Shown: positions 27,145 through 40,207 of the stretch, piece by piece | Numbering within the stretch: the stretch's first letter is position 1 | Layout of the letters: each line of letters begins with the position of its first letter | Origin: Prevotella sp. E15-22 | GTDB taxonomy: Bacteria > Bacteroidota > Bacteroidia > Bacteroidales > Bacteroidaceae | DNA length: 64,000 bases | Assembly (NCBI RefSeq): GCF_023204875.1 | Contig: NZ_CP096247.1 | Location: forward strand, 2,232,001-2,296,000 | Reading direction: 5' to 3' | Notes under the pieces: generated by a model | What the model saw: only the letters and a program-made list of their open reading frames with translations | Database searches by the model: none | What the model was told of the DNA's origin: nothing | Made by a program: the position numbers and the translations under genes

Positions 27145-29679
27145 ATGACTATCGACAAATTTACAATCAAGGCGCAGGAGACCGTACAGCAGGCAGTCAA
27201 CATTGCCCGCCAGAACGGTCAGCAGTCCATCGAGCCAGTACATCTGCTCAAGGCCCTGATGGACAAGGCGCAAGACATTACCGCATTTATTTTCCAGAAG
27301 TTGGGCGTCAACGTCCAACAACTCGACATGTTGGCCTCACAAGAGATGCAGCATCTGGCTCGCGTTCAGGGCGGCGAGCCCTATCTTTCAAATGACTCAC
27401 AAAAGATTTTGCAGAAGGCCGAAGACCTTGCTCACGAGATGAACGACGAGTACGTTTCGTGTGAGCCAATATTGTTGGCTCTTCTCGTTGTCAACACTAC
27501 CGTGAGTCGTATGATGAAAGATGCAGGAGCCAACGAGAAGGACATGCGTCAGGCCATCCTTGAACTTCGTCAGGGACAGCGCGTACAGAGTCAGAGTGCC
27601 GATGACAACTATCAGCCGTTGGAGAAATACGCCAAGAACCTCGTCGACTTAGCCCGTCAGGGTAAACTCGACCCCGTCATCGGACGTGACGATGAGATTC
27701 GTCGTGTACTGCAAATCCTCTCACGCCGCACGAAGAACAACCCCATTTTGATTGGTGAGCCTGGTACAGGTAAAACGGCTATCGTTGAGGGACTGGCCCA
27801 GCGTATTGTACGCGGCGACGTGCCCGAGAACCTAAAGGACAAGCAACTCTTCTCGCTTGATATGGGTGCACTCGTGGCAGGCGCCAAGTATAAAGGTGAG
27901 TTCGAAGAACGCCTGAAGAGCGTTATCAACGAGGTGACAGCCTCTGAGGGACGCATCATCCTCTTCATCGACGAGATTCACACGCTGGTTGGTGCCGGCA
28001 AAGGCGAGGGGGCCATGGATGCCGCCAACATTCTGAAACCCGCATTAGCACGAGGCGAACTACGCTCTATCGGTGCCACCACGCTCAACGAATATCAGAA
28101 GTATTTCGAAAAGGACAAAGCCCTGGAACGTCGTTTCCAGACGGTGATGGTTGACGAGCCCGATGAACTCAGTGCCATCTCTATCCTCCGTGGTCTGAAG
28201 GAGCGCTATGAGAACCATCACAAGGTGCGTATCCAGGATGATGCCTGTATCGCTGCCGTCCAACTCTCCGAGCGTTATATCACAGAACGATTCCTGCCTG
28301 ACAAGGCGATTGACCTGATGGACGAGGCCGCCGCCAAACTCCGTATGGAGCGCGACTCAGTGCCTGAAGAACTCGATGAGATTACTCGTCGTCTGGCGCA
28401 ACTCGAGATTGAACGCGAGGCCATCAAACGCGAAAACGACAAGCCTAAGATTGCCCAACTCGACAAGGAGATTGCAGAACTGAAGGATCAGGAACGTGAG
28501 TTCCGTGCAAAATGGGAAGGTGAGCGCCAGCTCATCAATAAGATTCAGCAGGACAAACAAGAGATTGAGAACCTGAAACTCGAGGCCGAGCGTGCCGAGC
28601 GCGAGGGCGACTACGGCAAGGTGGCCGAGATTCGCTACTCAAAGTTGAAGGTCCTTGAGGACCATATCACTGACATCCAACACCAACTCGATAGCGCCGG
28701 AAAATCCGGAGAGTCTGGAATGTCCGCTTCAGTCTCCCGCCTCGTTCGCGAGGAGGTCACTGCCGATGATATCGCCGAGGTAGTCTCTCGCTGGACAGGC
28801 ATTCCTGTCACCCGTATGATGCAGAGCGAACGTGAAAAACTGCTCCACCTCGAGGAGGAACTCCATCGCCGTGTCATCGGTCAGAACGAAGCCATCACAG
28901 CCGTCTCTGATGCTGTACGCCGCAGTCGTGCAGGTTTGCAAGATCCCAAGCGTCCTATCGCCTCGTTCATCTTCTTAGGCACTACAGGCGTGGGTAAGAC
29001 AGAGCTAGCCAAGACACTGGCCGAATACCTGTTCAATGACGAGACGATGATGACGCGTATCGACATGTCGGAGTATCAGGAGAAGCATACCGTCTCTCGT
29101 CTGATTGGTGCGCCTCCAGGCTATGTAGGTTATGACGAGGGAGGACAACTCACAGAGGCTGTACGACGTAAGCCCTACTCCGTGGTTCTTTTCGACGAGA
29201 TTGAAAAGGCACATCCCGATGTCTTCAATATCCTCTTACAGGTATTGGACGACGGTCGACTCACGGATAATAAAGGACGTACGGCCGACTTCAAGAACAC
29301 CATCATCATCATGACCTCGAACGCCACTCGCGAACAGCTTCGCATGACTATGCGTCCAGAGTTCTTGAACCGTATCGACGAGATTATCACCTTCACGCCA
29401 CTGTCAAAACAGGAGATTGCCGATGTTGTAAAACTGCAACTCACACGTGTTCAGAAGATGTTGGAGCCACAGGGCTTCACACTGGAAGTCACACCTCAAG
29501 CCATCGACTGGTTGGCTCAGGAAGGCTACGACCCCGACTATGGTGCGCGTCCAGTAAAACGTGCCATCCAGCAGTATCTGCTCAACGACCTGTCGAAGAA
29601 GTTGTTGGCCGACGAGGTAAATCGCGAGAAGCCCATCATCGTCGATTCGTTTGGCGACGGACTGGTATTCAGGAACTAA
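27145..29679 (+). CDS. clpB: ATP-dependent disaggregase ClpB
   Basis: An 844-aa Hsp100 chaperone that dissolves protein aggregates with DnaK. Domains in order: the N-domain ([19 protein letters not shown]), the first AAA+ module ([31 protein letters not shown]), a long coiled-coil middle domain at about 390-520 ([20 protein letters not shown] and on), and the second AAA+ module ([30 protein letters not shown]). The frame extends to 27070, but the ATG at 27145 is preceded by GAAAGGAG and starts at the family N-terminus. The segment [20 protein letters not shown] between modules is the normal linker. A strong terminator follows. Confidence 0.97.
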   Translation: MTIDKFTIKAQETVQQAVNIARQNGQQSIEPVHLLKALMDKAQDITAFIFQKLGVNVQQLDMLASQEMQHLARVQGGEPYLSNDSQKILQKAEDLAHEMNDEYVSCEPILLALLVVNTTVSRMMKDAGANEKDMRQAILELRQGQRVQSQSADDNYQPLEKYAKNLVDLARQGKLDPVIGRDDEIRRVLQILSRRTKNNPILIGEPGTGKTAIVEGLAQRIVRGDVPENLKDKQLFSLDMGALVAGAKYKGEFEERLKSVINEVTASEGRIILFIDEIHTLVGAGKGEGAMDAANILKPALARGELRSIGATTLNEYQKYFEKDKALERRFQTVMVDEPDELSAISILRGLKERYENHHKVRIQDDACIAAVQLSERYITERFLPDKAIDLMDEAAAKLRMERDSVPEELDEITRRLAQLEIEREAIKRENDKPKIAQLDKEIAELKDQEREFRAKWEGERQLINKIQQDKQEIENLKLEAERAEREGDYGKVAEIRYSKLKVLEDHITDIQHQLDSAGKSGESGMSASVSRLVREEVTADDIAEVVSRWTGIPVTRMMQSEREKLLHLEEELHRRVIGQNEAITAVSDAVRRSRAGLQDPKRPIASFIFLGTTGVGKTELAKTLAEYLFNDETMMTRIDMSEYQEKHTVSRLIGAPPGYVGYDEGGQLTEAVRRKPYSVVLFDEIEKAHPDVFNILLQVLDDGRLTDNKGRTADFKNTIIIMTSNATREQLRMTMRPEFLNRIDEIITFTPLSKQEIADVVKLQLTRVQKMLEPQGFTLEVTPQAIDWLAQEGYDPDYGARPVKRAIQQYLLNDLSKKLLADEVNREKPIIVDSFGDGLVFRN

Positions 29680-29716
29680 CCTATCGGCACAGCGGTGCCC
29701 ACACCCCATAAGTAAT

Positions 29717-29755
29717 GTCCCAGGTACGAATTGGTTTCGTGTCTGGGACTTTTTT
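29717..29755 (+). terminator. Intrinsic terminator after clpB
   Basis: Stem GTCCCAG / CTGGGAC (29717-29723 with 29743-29749), extended by an inner ACGAA / TTCGT pair, followed by T6. Confidence 0.88.
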
Positions 29756-29801
29756 ATTTCCAACTAATCTTCGAAAATATTGTTATTTTTCTCACCATTT
29801 T

Positions 29802-29833
29802 CTTGTCAGATTGAAATAAAAGCAGTACTTTTG
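29802..29833 (+). promoter_or_regulatory. Promoter of the thiamine operon
   Basis: CTTG at 29802-29805, 20 bases, TACTTTTG at 29826-29833. Transcription would begin at about 29840, just before the TPP riboswitch. Confidence 0.68.
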
Positions 29834-29850
29834 CACCGCAAAAACAAATA

Positions 29851-29927
29851 TTCGGGGTGCTGAGGCATGTGCCAAAGCTGAGAAAATACCCATAGGACCT
29901 GACACGGGTAATGCCGTCGGAGGAATG
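29851..29927 (+). ncRNA. TPP riboswitch (THI element)
   Basis: The conserved THI-box parts are in order: TTCGGGGTGC, then GCTGAGAAAATACCC, then GGACCTGACACGGGTAATG and CCGTCGGAGG. These form the pyrimidine-sensing (GCTGAGA) and diphosphate-sensing arms. The element ends 4 bases before the thiS ATG, so thiamine diphosphate binding most likely blocks ribosome access to thiS, and with it the eight-gene operon. Confidence 0.95.
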
Positions 29928-29931
29928 TAAT

Positions 29932-30129
29932 ATGACCATCATTATTAACAACAAACAACAAGAGACGCAAGCCTCTACTGTATCTGAGCTTGCCACCCTA
30001 TTGCAGTTGCCGCCCAAAGGTGTGGCAATAGCCATCGATAATCAGTTGAAACCACGCAGTACCTGGGACGACACACCGCTCCATGAAGGCGCCAGTATCA
30101 CTATTATCAAAGCAGCATGTGGGGGGTGA
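29932..30129 (+). CDS. thiS: Sulfur carrier protein ThiS
   Basis: A 65-aa ubiquitin-like protein starting MTIIINNKQQETQAS and ending in the diagnostic Gly-Gly (AACGG). The C-terminal glycine is adenylated by ThiF and converted to a thiocarboxylate that supplies sulfur to ThiG for the thiazole ring. An upstream ATG at 29911 lies inside the riboswitch, so the start at 29932 is right. First gene of the thi operon; 5 bases before the likely thiE start. Confidence 0.94.
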   Translation: MTIIINNKQQETQASTVSELATLLQLPPKGVAIAIDNQLKPRSTWDDTPLHEGASITIIKAACGG

Positions 30130-30134
30130 GGCAG

Positions 30135-30747
30135 ATGGTACAGTTTATTTCCCACTATTCCGAGCGATATAATTATCTGGACTCCATCCAACTGGCCCTT
30201 GATGGCGGTTGCCGATGGATACAGTTACGTATGAAAGACGCGACCGACGATGAGGTGCGCCCCATAGCCATCGAAGCCCAAAAGCTTTGCCGTACCTATG
30301 GAGCCACGTTTGTTATCGACGATCGCGTCTTTCTCGTACACGAACTGCAGGTCGACGGCGTTCATTTGGGCAAGAACGATATGCCCATCCGTGAGGCCCG
30401 ACAGATTCTGGGGCCCGACTATATCATCGGAGGTACTGCCAATACGTTCGAAGATGTGAAAGCCCATTACGAAGCATCAGCCAACTACATCGGCTGCGGT
30501 CCTTTCCGCTTTACCACCACCAAACAGAAATTAGCCCCCGTTCTTGGTCTTGACGGCTATCGCCACATCATCAGTCAGATGCGTGCCGCCAACATCAACA
30601 TCCCCATTGTAGCCATTGGCGGCATCACCGAATCGGACATCCCAGCCATCTTGCAAACAGGCATCACAGGAATAGCTCTGAGTGGCACCGTATTACGTGC
30701 CGCCAACCCCATAGAAGAAATGAAAAGAATCATAAATATCACCAATC

Positions 30748-30755
<8 letters not shown>
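30135..30755 (+). CDS. thiE: Thiamine phosphate synthase ThiE
   Basis: Joins HMP-diphosphate and the thiazole phosphate to give thiamine phosphate. A 206-aa TIM barrel from the ATG at 30135, preceded by GAGG; an earlier ATG at 30117 would overlap thiS by 13 bases. Substrate-binding motifs: [63 protein letters not shown], and [21 protein letters not shown] shorter ThiE-like paralogue is encoded later in the operon (35059). Confidence 0.95.
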
Positions 30756-33928
<3,173 letters not shown>

Positions 33929-33934
33929 AACGAT

Positions 33935-35068
33935 ATGTTTTCCGACGAACTAAAAAATATCAGTTGGCAGGAGACCACAGAACGTATCGCCTCGATGACC
34001 GATGCCGACGTGCGTCGCGCCTTAGGTAAGAGTCATTGCGACGTCAACGACTTCATGGCCCTGCTCTCGCCTGCTGCCGAGCCATATCTGGAACAGATGG
34101 CCCGTCTCTCGCGCAAATATACAGAGGAACGTTTCGGCCGCACCATGTCGATGTTCATTCCCCTCTACATCACCAACTCGTGTTCCAACTCGTGCGTCTA
34201 TTGTGGTTTCCATCGCGAGAATCCCATGGCGCGCACCATCCTCACCCCTGAACAGATAGAAGATGAGTACAAAGCCATCAAGCAGTTGGCCCCCTTCGAG
34301 AACATCCTACTGGTCACAGGCGAGAATCCTGCCAAGGCCGGTGTGCCCTATCTGGCCAAGGCCATCGACATAGCCAAGCGCTATTTTTCGAATATTAAGA
34401 TTGAGGTGATGCCACTGAAGATGGAGGAGTACAAGGAACTGACCCACCACGGACTGAACGGTGTCATCTGTTTCCAGGAGACCTACAACCGCGAGCACTA
34501 CCAGCTCTACCATCCACGTGGCATGAAAAGTCGCTTCGAATGGCGCTGCGATGGCTTCGACCGCATGGGGCAGGCTGGCGTCCATTCCATCGGCATGGGT
34601 GTGCTTATCGGACTTGAAAAGGAGTGGCGCACGGATGTCACCATGATGGCCTATCACCTGCGCTATCTTCAAAAGCACTACTGGCGCACCAAGTACTCCA
34701 TCAACTTCCCACGTATGCGCCCTGCACAGAACGAAGGATTCCAGCCCAACTGCTTCATGACCGACCGTGAACTGGCGCAGGCCACATTCGCCATGCGTAT
34801 CTTCGACCACGATGTCGATATCTCCTACTCTACTCGCGAGCCCGCCTATATCCGCGATAACATGTGCACGCTGGGTGTCACCACCATGTCGGCCGAGAGT
34901 CATGTCAATCCAGGCGGCTATCACACCTACCCCCAGGCACTCGAGCAGTTCACCGTCAGCGACGAGCGTACTGCCAAGGTCATCAACGCCCGCCTCAAGG
35001 AACTGGGTCGCGAGCCTGTTTGGAAAGACTGGGACGCCTCGTTCGATCTCTTTAAAAAATGCGTATGA
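33935..35068 (+). CDS. thiH: 2-iminoacetate synthase ThiH (tyrosine lyase)
   Basis: A 377-aa radical-SAM enzyme that splits tyrosine into dehydroglycine and p-cresol, feeding ThiG. The cluster motif is YITNSCSNSCVYCGFHREN (CxxxCxxC). Further blocks: ILLVTGENPAKAGVPYLAKA, QETYNREHYQLYHPRG, and GVLIGLEKEWRTD. ThiH is oxygen-sensitive and typical of anaerobes, which fits the lack of ThiO. It begins 6 bases past thiF. Confidence 0.95.
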   Translation: MFSDELKNISWQETTERIASMTDADVRRALGKSHCDVNDFMALLSPAAEPYLEQMARLSRKYTEERFGRTMSMFIPLYITNSCSNSCVYCGFHRENPMARTILTPEQIEDEYKAIKQLAPFENILLVTGENPAKAGVPYLAKAIDIAKRYFSNIKIEVMPLKMEEYKELTHHGLNGVICFQETYNREHYQLYHPRGMKSRFEWRCDGFDRMGQAGVHSIGMGVLIGLEKEWRTDVTMMAYHLRYLQKHYWRTKYSINFPRMRPAQNEGFQPNCFMTDRELAQATFAMRIFDHDVDISYSTREPAYIRDNMCTLGVTTMSAESHVNPGGYHTYPQALEQFTVSDERTAKVINARLKELGREPVWKDWDASFDLFKKCV

Positions 35069-35601
35069 CCATCGTTATTACTCGCCCCGACTTCTTTACT
35101 GGCGAAGCTGAGCGTATCACCACCCTGCTCACCAGTGGAAAGGCCGACTTGATACATATCCGTAAACCTCAATCCAGCCAATACGAGGTAGAGCAGTTGC
35201 TTGAAGAACTCCCAGCAACGCTCTATCCTCGCTTGGTTTTACACGACCATCATCCCCTGGCCATCCGATACGGACTTCGCGGCGTACATCTCAACAGCCG
35301 CAACCCTGAGCCGCCAGCAGGTTGGAACGGAGCCGTCAGCATCTCGTGCCATTCGTTCGACGAGTTGGCCGATTGTCTTCGTCAGCCATACACCTATATG
35401 AGTCTTAGTCCCATCTTCGATAGCATCTCGAAGCAAGGCTACCACTCAGCTTTCACTCGCAAACAGATTGAAGAAGCCCGTCAGCAGGGTCTCATCAACA
35501 ATCGCGTGATGGCCCTTGGCGGCGTCACGTTCAACAAGATAGAAGAAGTAAAACAAATGGGCTTCGGAGGAGCCATGATCCTCGGCGACGCATGGAAATA
35601 G
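35059..35601 (+). CDS. Short ThiE/TenI-like protein
   Basis: A 180-aa TIM-barrel protein related to thiamine phosphate synthase. It begins MRMTIVITRPDFFTGEAERI and shows LIHIRKPQSS, LVLHDHHPLAIRYGLRGVHL, SISCHSFDELADC, YMSLSPIFDSISKQGYHSAF, and MALGGVTFNKIEEVKQMGFG. Compared with true ThiE it replaces several phosphate-binding residues and is about 30 residues shorter. TenI-type relatives are thiazole tautomerases acting right after ThiG, which would be a sensible role; this is inference. Overlaps thiH by 10 bases and thiD by 10 bases. Confidence 0.82.
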   Translation: MRMTIVITRPDFFTGEAERITTLLTSGKADLIHIRKPQSSQYEVEQLLEELPATLYPRLVLHDHHPLAIRYGLRGVHLNSRNPEPPAGWNGAVSISCHSFDELADCLRQPYTYMSLSPIFDSISKQGYHSAFTRKQIEEARQQGLINNRVMALGGVTFNKIEEVKQMGFGGAMILGDAWK

Positions 35602-36326
35602 TACTGACCATAGCCGGCAGCGACCCATCGGGTGGCGCTGGCATCCAACAAGACCTCAAGGTAATTACGGCCCACGGCTGCTATGGTGCCACTGTTATCA
35701 CCGCTCTCACCTCGCAAAACACGCAAGGCGTACAGTCGTCCATGGCTGTACCTACTGAGGTGGTAGCCTCGCAACTGCAGTCCGTCATCAGCGACCTCCG
35801 TCTATCAGCCATAAAGATTGGCATGATACCCAACGAGGACGTGGCCCAGGTCATTGTCGAGGCCATAAAGGATGTTCATGTCCCCATTATCTACGACCCC
35901 GTGATGATCTCCACCAGTGGCTATCAACTCATGTCGTCAGATGCCATCGACTTTATCACCTCCTATCTTTTCCCCATCTGCACGCTCGTCACGCCCAACC
36001 TGCCAGAGGCCGAGCGACTGCAAGCACAGTTGGCCTATCCACAGACGGCCTTTCTCATCAAGGGCGGCCATGCCCACTCCACGCTGATGACAGACAGGCT
36101 CATCATGCCCGATGGCACCGTCAGCGAGTTCACCACCGAGAAGATTGCCACCAACAACCTCCATGGCACAGGCTGCACTCTCTCATCCGCCATTGCATCA
36201 AATATGGCCCTGGGCGATAGTCTGCCCAAGGCCATATCCAAAGCGAAGGAATATATCACCGCAGCCATTCGACGTTCCGTCTGCACCAACATTGGCCATG
36301 GCAACGGTCCATTGATTATCCCTTAA
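35592..36326 (+). CDS. thiD: Hydroxymethylpyrimidine/phosphomethylpyrimidine kinase ThiD
   Basis: A 244-aa ribokinase-fold enzyme that phosphorylates HMP and then HMP phosphate. It begins MEIVLTIAGSDPSGGAGIQQDLK and has YGATVITALTSQNTQGVQ, VPIIYDPVMISTSGYQL, TPNLPEAERL, FLIKGGHAH, and the catalytic NNLHGTGCTLSSAIA. Last gene of the thi operon. Its stop overlaps the stop of the convergent small LLAGS-type gene by 4 bases. Confidence 0.96.
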   Translation: MEIVLTIAGSDPSGGAGIQQDLKVITAHGCYGATVITALTSQNTQGVQSSMAVPTEVVASQLQSVISDLRLSAIKIGMIPNEDVAQVIVEAIKDVHVPIIYDPVMISTSGYQLMSSDAIDFITSYLFPICTLVTPNLPEAERLQAQLAYPQTAFLIKGGHAHSTLMTDRLIMPDGTVSEFTTEKIATNNLHGTGCTLSSAIASNMALGDSLPKAISKAKEYITAAIRRSVCTNIGHGNGPLIIP

Positions 36327-36508
36327 TAATCCTCATCCTCGTCCCAATCAAAGTCACGAGAAAGGTTATTGCCCGTTTCTGTTGTTGCTTCATCAAAGTC
36401 CTGCTGATCAAAGATTAAACCTTTGTGTCTAAGCAGCGAACCTGCCAGCAACTGAGGGGCACCAATTGTTACCACATTCATTTTGGGCGAATTATATGTC
36501 TTTTTCAT
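36323..36508 (-). CDS. 61-aa LLAGS-motif small acidic protein downstream of a surface protein
   Basis: From the ATG at 36508 the protein starts MKKTYNSPKMNVVTIGAPQL, continues LAGSLLRHKG, and ends in a very acidic tail (SRDFDWDEDEDY). The frame is open 14 codons further upstream to an in-frame Met, but MKKTYNSPKM is the recurring start. Short proteins with the pattern MKKxYxxP, a central LLAGS and an acidic or Asp-rich tail are common in Prevotella and Bacteroides and have no assigned function, as far as I know. It begins 42 bases after the stop of the 1081-aa surface protein on the same strand, so it is co-transcribed with it. It has no signal peptide. Resemblance to peptide precursors with a cut at AGS is noted, not shown. 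Confidence 0.7.
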   Translation of the reverse strand: MKKTYNSPKMNVVTIGAPQLLAGSLLRHKGLIFDQQDFDEATTETGNNLSRDFDWDEDEDY

Positions 36509-36550
36509 TTTTCCTTGTTTATTTAGTTCAAATACTTTGTTTCTGCTCAC

Positions 36551-39500
36551 TTATTTGACCACCACTTTACGGCCATCCACGACGTAGAGCCCCTTTGCAG
36601 CCTTAGTCACCTTGCGCCCCTGGAGGTCGAACATGCGCTTCGCATCCTCCTTCTGAGTATTCACCTCAGCGATACCAGTTGCCTCGTCATCGAAGCCGAT
36701 GAAGGCACGAGCGCCAGCAGTTCCCACAGCCTCAGCAGGCAGATAAGCAGAGTTTGCACGAAGCGTAAACGCATTCGAGTTCTTATAGAAACCAATGCCC
36801 TTAGAGCCATTCATCAGTACGAAGATGGTGTTAGCATCCTTCACAGTCTCTGTAGTCACGCCAACCAGCAGATTATCCACAGGGTCAGCGCTTGCGCACA
36901 CAGGCACATTCGTTGTCTCGCCGCTCACCAGCAGACCAGTGTTAGCAGGCACCTTACCCTCCACCTTATTGAACTTAATTACATTGTCTTCCACAGAAGC
37001 AGTATAAGCTGTCAGGGTTGTGATACCAGTGAAGTCAAGAGGATGATTAGAGCAATATGTTGCATAACCTGCAGAAGAGATAGTGATTTTTGCATCCGTA
37101 GGAAGTGTTGTCACATAACCACTTATTGAATATATTATCGCATCTACAACGACCTTGGTTGCACGAATCTGATTGCTACCAGCAAATAAAGAGACCTGCT
37201 CATATGCTCCTTCAACATTTAATTCAGAAACAGTTTCTGAAGTCGTTACAGAAGAAGTCAAATCTACACCTGTATTATCGTTATTATTCGCATATGCCTT
37301 ATACTTTGCCACTGCATATGTTGAGCCAGAGACAGTAACTTCAACTCTCTTAATACTAGCATTTTCTCGGCTAACAAGGAGATAGTTCGAAGCACCATTA
37401 TTTACAGTCCAAGTATTTGGTGTTCCATTAGTATAATGCTGACCAGAAGAAATATAAATTTCAATTTCTGTATCATTTTCCTTCCAAGTTCTTGTTCCTA
37501 CAGAAGTAAGGTTAGAAATGTCAGAAGCATCGAATGTTGCAGTGACTTCCCTCTTCTGCACATCACCATAAACAGCATAGTAGTTAATGTCTGCATCACC
37601 CATGTTAGCCTCAGTTACTGTAGAAGGCTTGACATTTGCAGTACCATCAATAGCAGCAGATGCCCATCCCTCAAACATAAATCCGCCTACAGTAGGAGTA
37701 GGATTAGTTGGGAATACTATAGCAGCCTCTTCCTCTACATTTTCTTCACTAATCTTTGTACCATTATCATAGAAAGCCACGGTATGAGAAGGATTATTCA
37801 CTGTAATCTCAATGCTCTTACTGAAGGTTGTTCCCTTCTTATAGTTAGCATCATCCTTATCTACATTCAATGTAACAGTAATGTTTGCAGTACCCTTTCC
37901 AACGGCAGTAATCACGCCATCAGCAGCTACAGTAGCAACATCTGTATTATCAGAAGCATAGGTATAAGCAGCAGTCCAGCCAGCCTGGTCGTTGGCAACA
38001 GCAGTAGCAGTCGTATTACCCTTAATCAACGTGGTCTCAGTTGCAGTAAAACTTGTGATATTAACTGCCTCACGAGTGTCAGCTGCAACGGTGGTGCAAT
38101 AGTCTGAATATGTATCAGGAGTACCTGTAGTCCAATCTATAGCAATCATATCAAGATACAAGGCACCATCATTAGAACGAATTCCTATAAATGTATAGTC
38201 TCCCACAATATTCAATTCTGTACTTGTCCCATATTCAATACTACCTATTTTTGTTCCCAAGGTAGCAGATTCTGAAGAATAAAGATTTGACGAGCTAGCG
38301 TATGCTGTATTCTTACCATATATATCCAATGTTCTACCTGTGGATGTATTACTATTCCAAGTTACAGTTATTTTCTTGGCCTGTCCACCTGATACCGTGG
38401 TAACTATACCACTATTATCTTTCGAACGCAACTGTATTGCATTGTTACCTGCTGCACTATTTCCTGCATATACAGCACTTGAAACAACAGTTTTACCTGA
38501 CCAACCAGAATAAGACGTTCCAGAAACTCCTGTTGTCATTTTAGTCAGTTCATCAGTCTTTGTCGTCGAACTTCCTGGAGTTACATCTGCATAACAAGCA
38601 TAATAAGTAACATCTTCTTCACCCATTGTAGCAGAAGAAACAAATGTTGGTGCTTCATCTGTTGTACCTGTAATGGTTGCAGCAACCCAACCCATAAACA
38701 CTTTTCCTTCAACAGCGGCAGGCTTTGTAGCAGGGAATACGATAGCTTTTCCGACTTCTGTAGGTACAGTAGCATGTATCTCACCACCATTCTTTTTGAA
38801 AATTGCATTATGATATACTTTAGCAGCAAATGTTGCACTTAACGTAACATCATGATCCGTCATTGTATAAGAAGTAACTGACGTGTAGGTATGAGTTGAC
38901 ACATCCACAGCCTTCCAATTCACAAAATTATAATCATCAGCAGGAGTAGCAGTAACAGAAAGTACAGTACCTGCAACAAACTTATCTCCAGAAGTAACCA
39001 CATCATCTCCATTCTTAACAAGAAGAGTTCCACCTGTTGGAGCTGTGATTGTAACTGTATACGTTGGGATTTCCTCGAAGTTAATTCGAACCGTACAATC
39101 TTCTGTTGCCGTGACAGTAAATATATTACCAGACTGTGATACTGTTGCAGAACCAGCGATTATTTCATAAGGTGTCACTGAACTTATACGGCATCCTGCT
39201 GCTGGAGTTGCAGTTATTATGTTATTCTCGACCGAAACTGTACCCAAAGAAGTATTATTCGACTCACCAGTAAGAGTAAAACTAACTGCTTTTACAACTT
39301 TATAGAAAAAAGCCATGGTACCGGTTGTACCGGCATAAGAACGCAGTCCACTTGTTCCGTTTATTCGAAGATGTCGTGCTGTTGTCGTTTTATTAGCAAC
39401 TGCATAATTTGTTCCAGAAACTTGCGTAGTACCAATGATAAGATCAGTATTTGTACCCGCAGAAGTTGCCATACTAAAAGTATTTGAAGTAGGAATCTGC

Positions 39501-39796
39501 AGATAATATTTCTTACCACCAATTGTAGCCTCAGCAGTGAATGAATTACCATCATTAGCTTTCTTTAAGGTATAATAGATTGGTGTCTGCGCAGAAGGTA
39601 ACGCTGTCTTACCCCAAGAGGAAGTTCCTTCATAATGGAATCCAGTCCCATCGATTCCCAAAACATACTCTGCAGATTCATCAATATTTGCAATTGAAGT
39701 CAATTGCTCATATGTATCTGCCCAAGCACTACTTCCCCCTCCCACTACTAGGGCAAATAGTAGGAGAAACGTTTTGATTAAGTTGAAATGTTTCAT
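36551..39796 (-). CDS. Large secreted repeat protein with InlB/Big-type beta domains and C-terminal sorting tail
   Basis: A 1081-aa protein with signal peptide MKHFNLIKTFLLLFALVVGG. The N-terminal ~160 residues form a jelly-roll-like region. Repeats of the Listeria-Bacteroides type follow (TVTITAPTGGTLLVKNGDDV, YNFVNWKAVDV, and HNAIFKKNGGEIHATVPTEV with FMGWVAA). A carbohydrate-binding-like segment comes next, then a Big_2-like Ig domain (SDNTDVATVAADGVITAVGK), a second FEGWASAA repeat, and another beta domain. The end, MFDLQGRKVTKAAKGLYVVD followed by GRKVVVK, is the short sorting-type C-terminus seen on many Prevotella surface proteins. Adhesin or glycan-binding function is likely but unproven. 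The middle of the gene is visibly richer in A/T than its 3' end, which suggests a mosaic history. Confidence 0.82.
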   Translation of the reverse strand: MKHFNLIKTFLLLFALVVGGGSSAWADTYEQLTSIANIDESAEYVLGIDGTGFHYEGTSSWGKTALPSAQTPIYYTLKKANDGNSFTAEATIGGKKYYLQIPTSNTFSMATSAGTNTDLIIGTTQVSGTNYAVANKTTTARHLRINGTSGLRSYAGTTGTMAFFYKVVKAVSFTLTGESNNTSLGTVSVENNIITATPAAGCRISSVTPYEIIAGSATVSQSGNIFTVTATEDCTVRINFEEIPTYTVTITAPTGGTLLVKNGDDVVTSGDKFVAGTVLSVTATPADDYNFVNWKAVDVSTHTYTSVTSYTMTDHDVTLSATFAAKVYHNAIFKKNGGEIHATVPTEVGKAIVFPATKPAAVEGKVFMGWVAATITGTTDEAPTFVSSATMGEEDVTYYACYADVTPGSSTTKTDELTKMTTGVSGTSYSGWSGKTVVSSAVYAGNSAAGNNAIQLRSKDNSGIVTTVSGGQAKKITVTWNSNTSTGRTLDIYGKNTAYASSSNLYSSESATLGTKIGSIEYGTSTELNIVGDYTFIGIRSNDGALYLDMIAIDWTTGTPDTYSDYCTTVAADTREAVNITSFTATETTLIKGNTTATAVANDQAGWTAAYTYASDNTDVATVAADGVITAVGKGTANITVTLNVDKDDANYKKGTTFSKSIEITVNNPSHTVAFYDNGTKISEENVEEEAAIVFPTNPTPTVGGFMFEGWASAAIDGTANVKPSTVTEANMGDADINYYAVYGDVQKREVTATFDASDISNLTSVGTRTWKENDTEIEIYISSGQHYTNGTPNTWTVNNGASNYLLVSRENASIKRVEVTVSGSTYAVAKYKAYANNNDNTGVDLTSSVTTSETVSELNVEGAYEQVSLFAGSNQIRATKVVVDAIIYSISGYVTTLPTDAKITISSAGYATYCSNHPLDFTGITTLTAYTASVEDNVIKFNKVEGKVPANTGLLVSGETTNVPVCASADPVDNLLVGVTTETVKDANTIFVLMNGSKGIGFYKNSNAFTLRANSAYLPAEAVGTAGARAFIGFDDEATGIAEVNTQKEDAKRMFDLQGRKVTKAAKGLYVVDGRKVVVK

Positions 39797-39896
39797 TTTG
39801 ATTATTATTATTGACTATTTAGTTAAATTTCAGGTTACCTTATGATTGATGCATAGTTAAACTACACATGTTATCCGATAAAATGAATATTCGATG

Positions 39897-39928
39897 CAAA
39901 GTTATAATATATTGGTGAATTGGCCAAA
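39897..39928 (-). promoter_or_regulatory. Promoter of the large surface protein gene
   Basis: Minus-strand TTTG (39928-39925), 20 bases, TAACTTTG (39904-39897). The ATG is at 39796, so the message has a leader of about 95 bases, longer than for most genes here and possibly regulated. Confidence 0.7.
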
Positions 39929-40207
39929 CAAATTGGACGACAAATTTTCAGAAACGTCGCCTCATTGTTAAAAGAGTTAAAAATCAGTCGATTATTACAA
40001 TTAGATTCTACAGATATGTATAATATAATTGTTCATTTTGAGTATAAAAAGCAAAAAGAAGACGCCATAAAAAACAAAAGAATGGAGAAAAAGACGAGAA
40101 ATTGGCCAAAGCGTTTAAAAAACGTTCGAAATGGTTTAAACTGCGATAAAAAATGCTTTTTAAACCATAAATAACGGATTTTCGACCTCCATTTCAGATT
40201 TTAGTTC

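Noticed and set aside
27657..29444. Several minus-strand ORFs inside clpB
   Set aside because: Shadows of clpB codons with Arg/Ser-rich, low-complexity translations.
30117..30134. ATG at 30117 as thiE start
   Set aside because: It overlaps thiS by 13 bases; the ATG at 30135 has a GAGG just upstream and fits the family N-terminus.
39920..40174. 84-codon plus-strand ORF
   Set aside because: Lys/Asn-rich translation of A/T-rich intergenic DNA, starts inside the opposite promoter, no family features.
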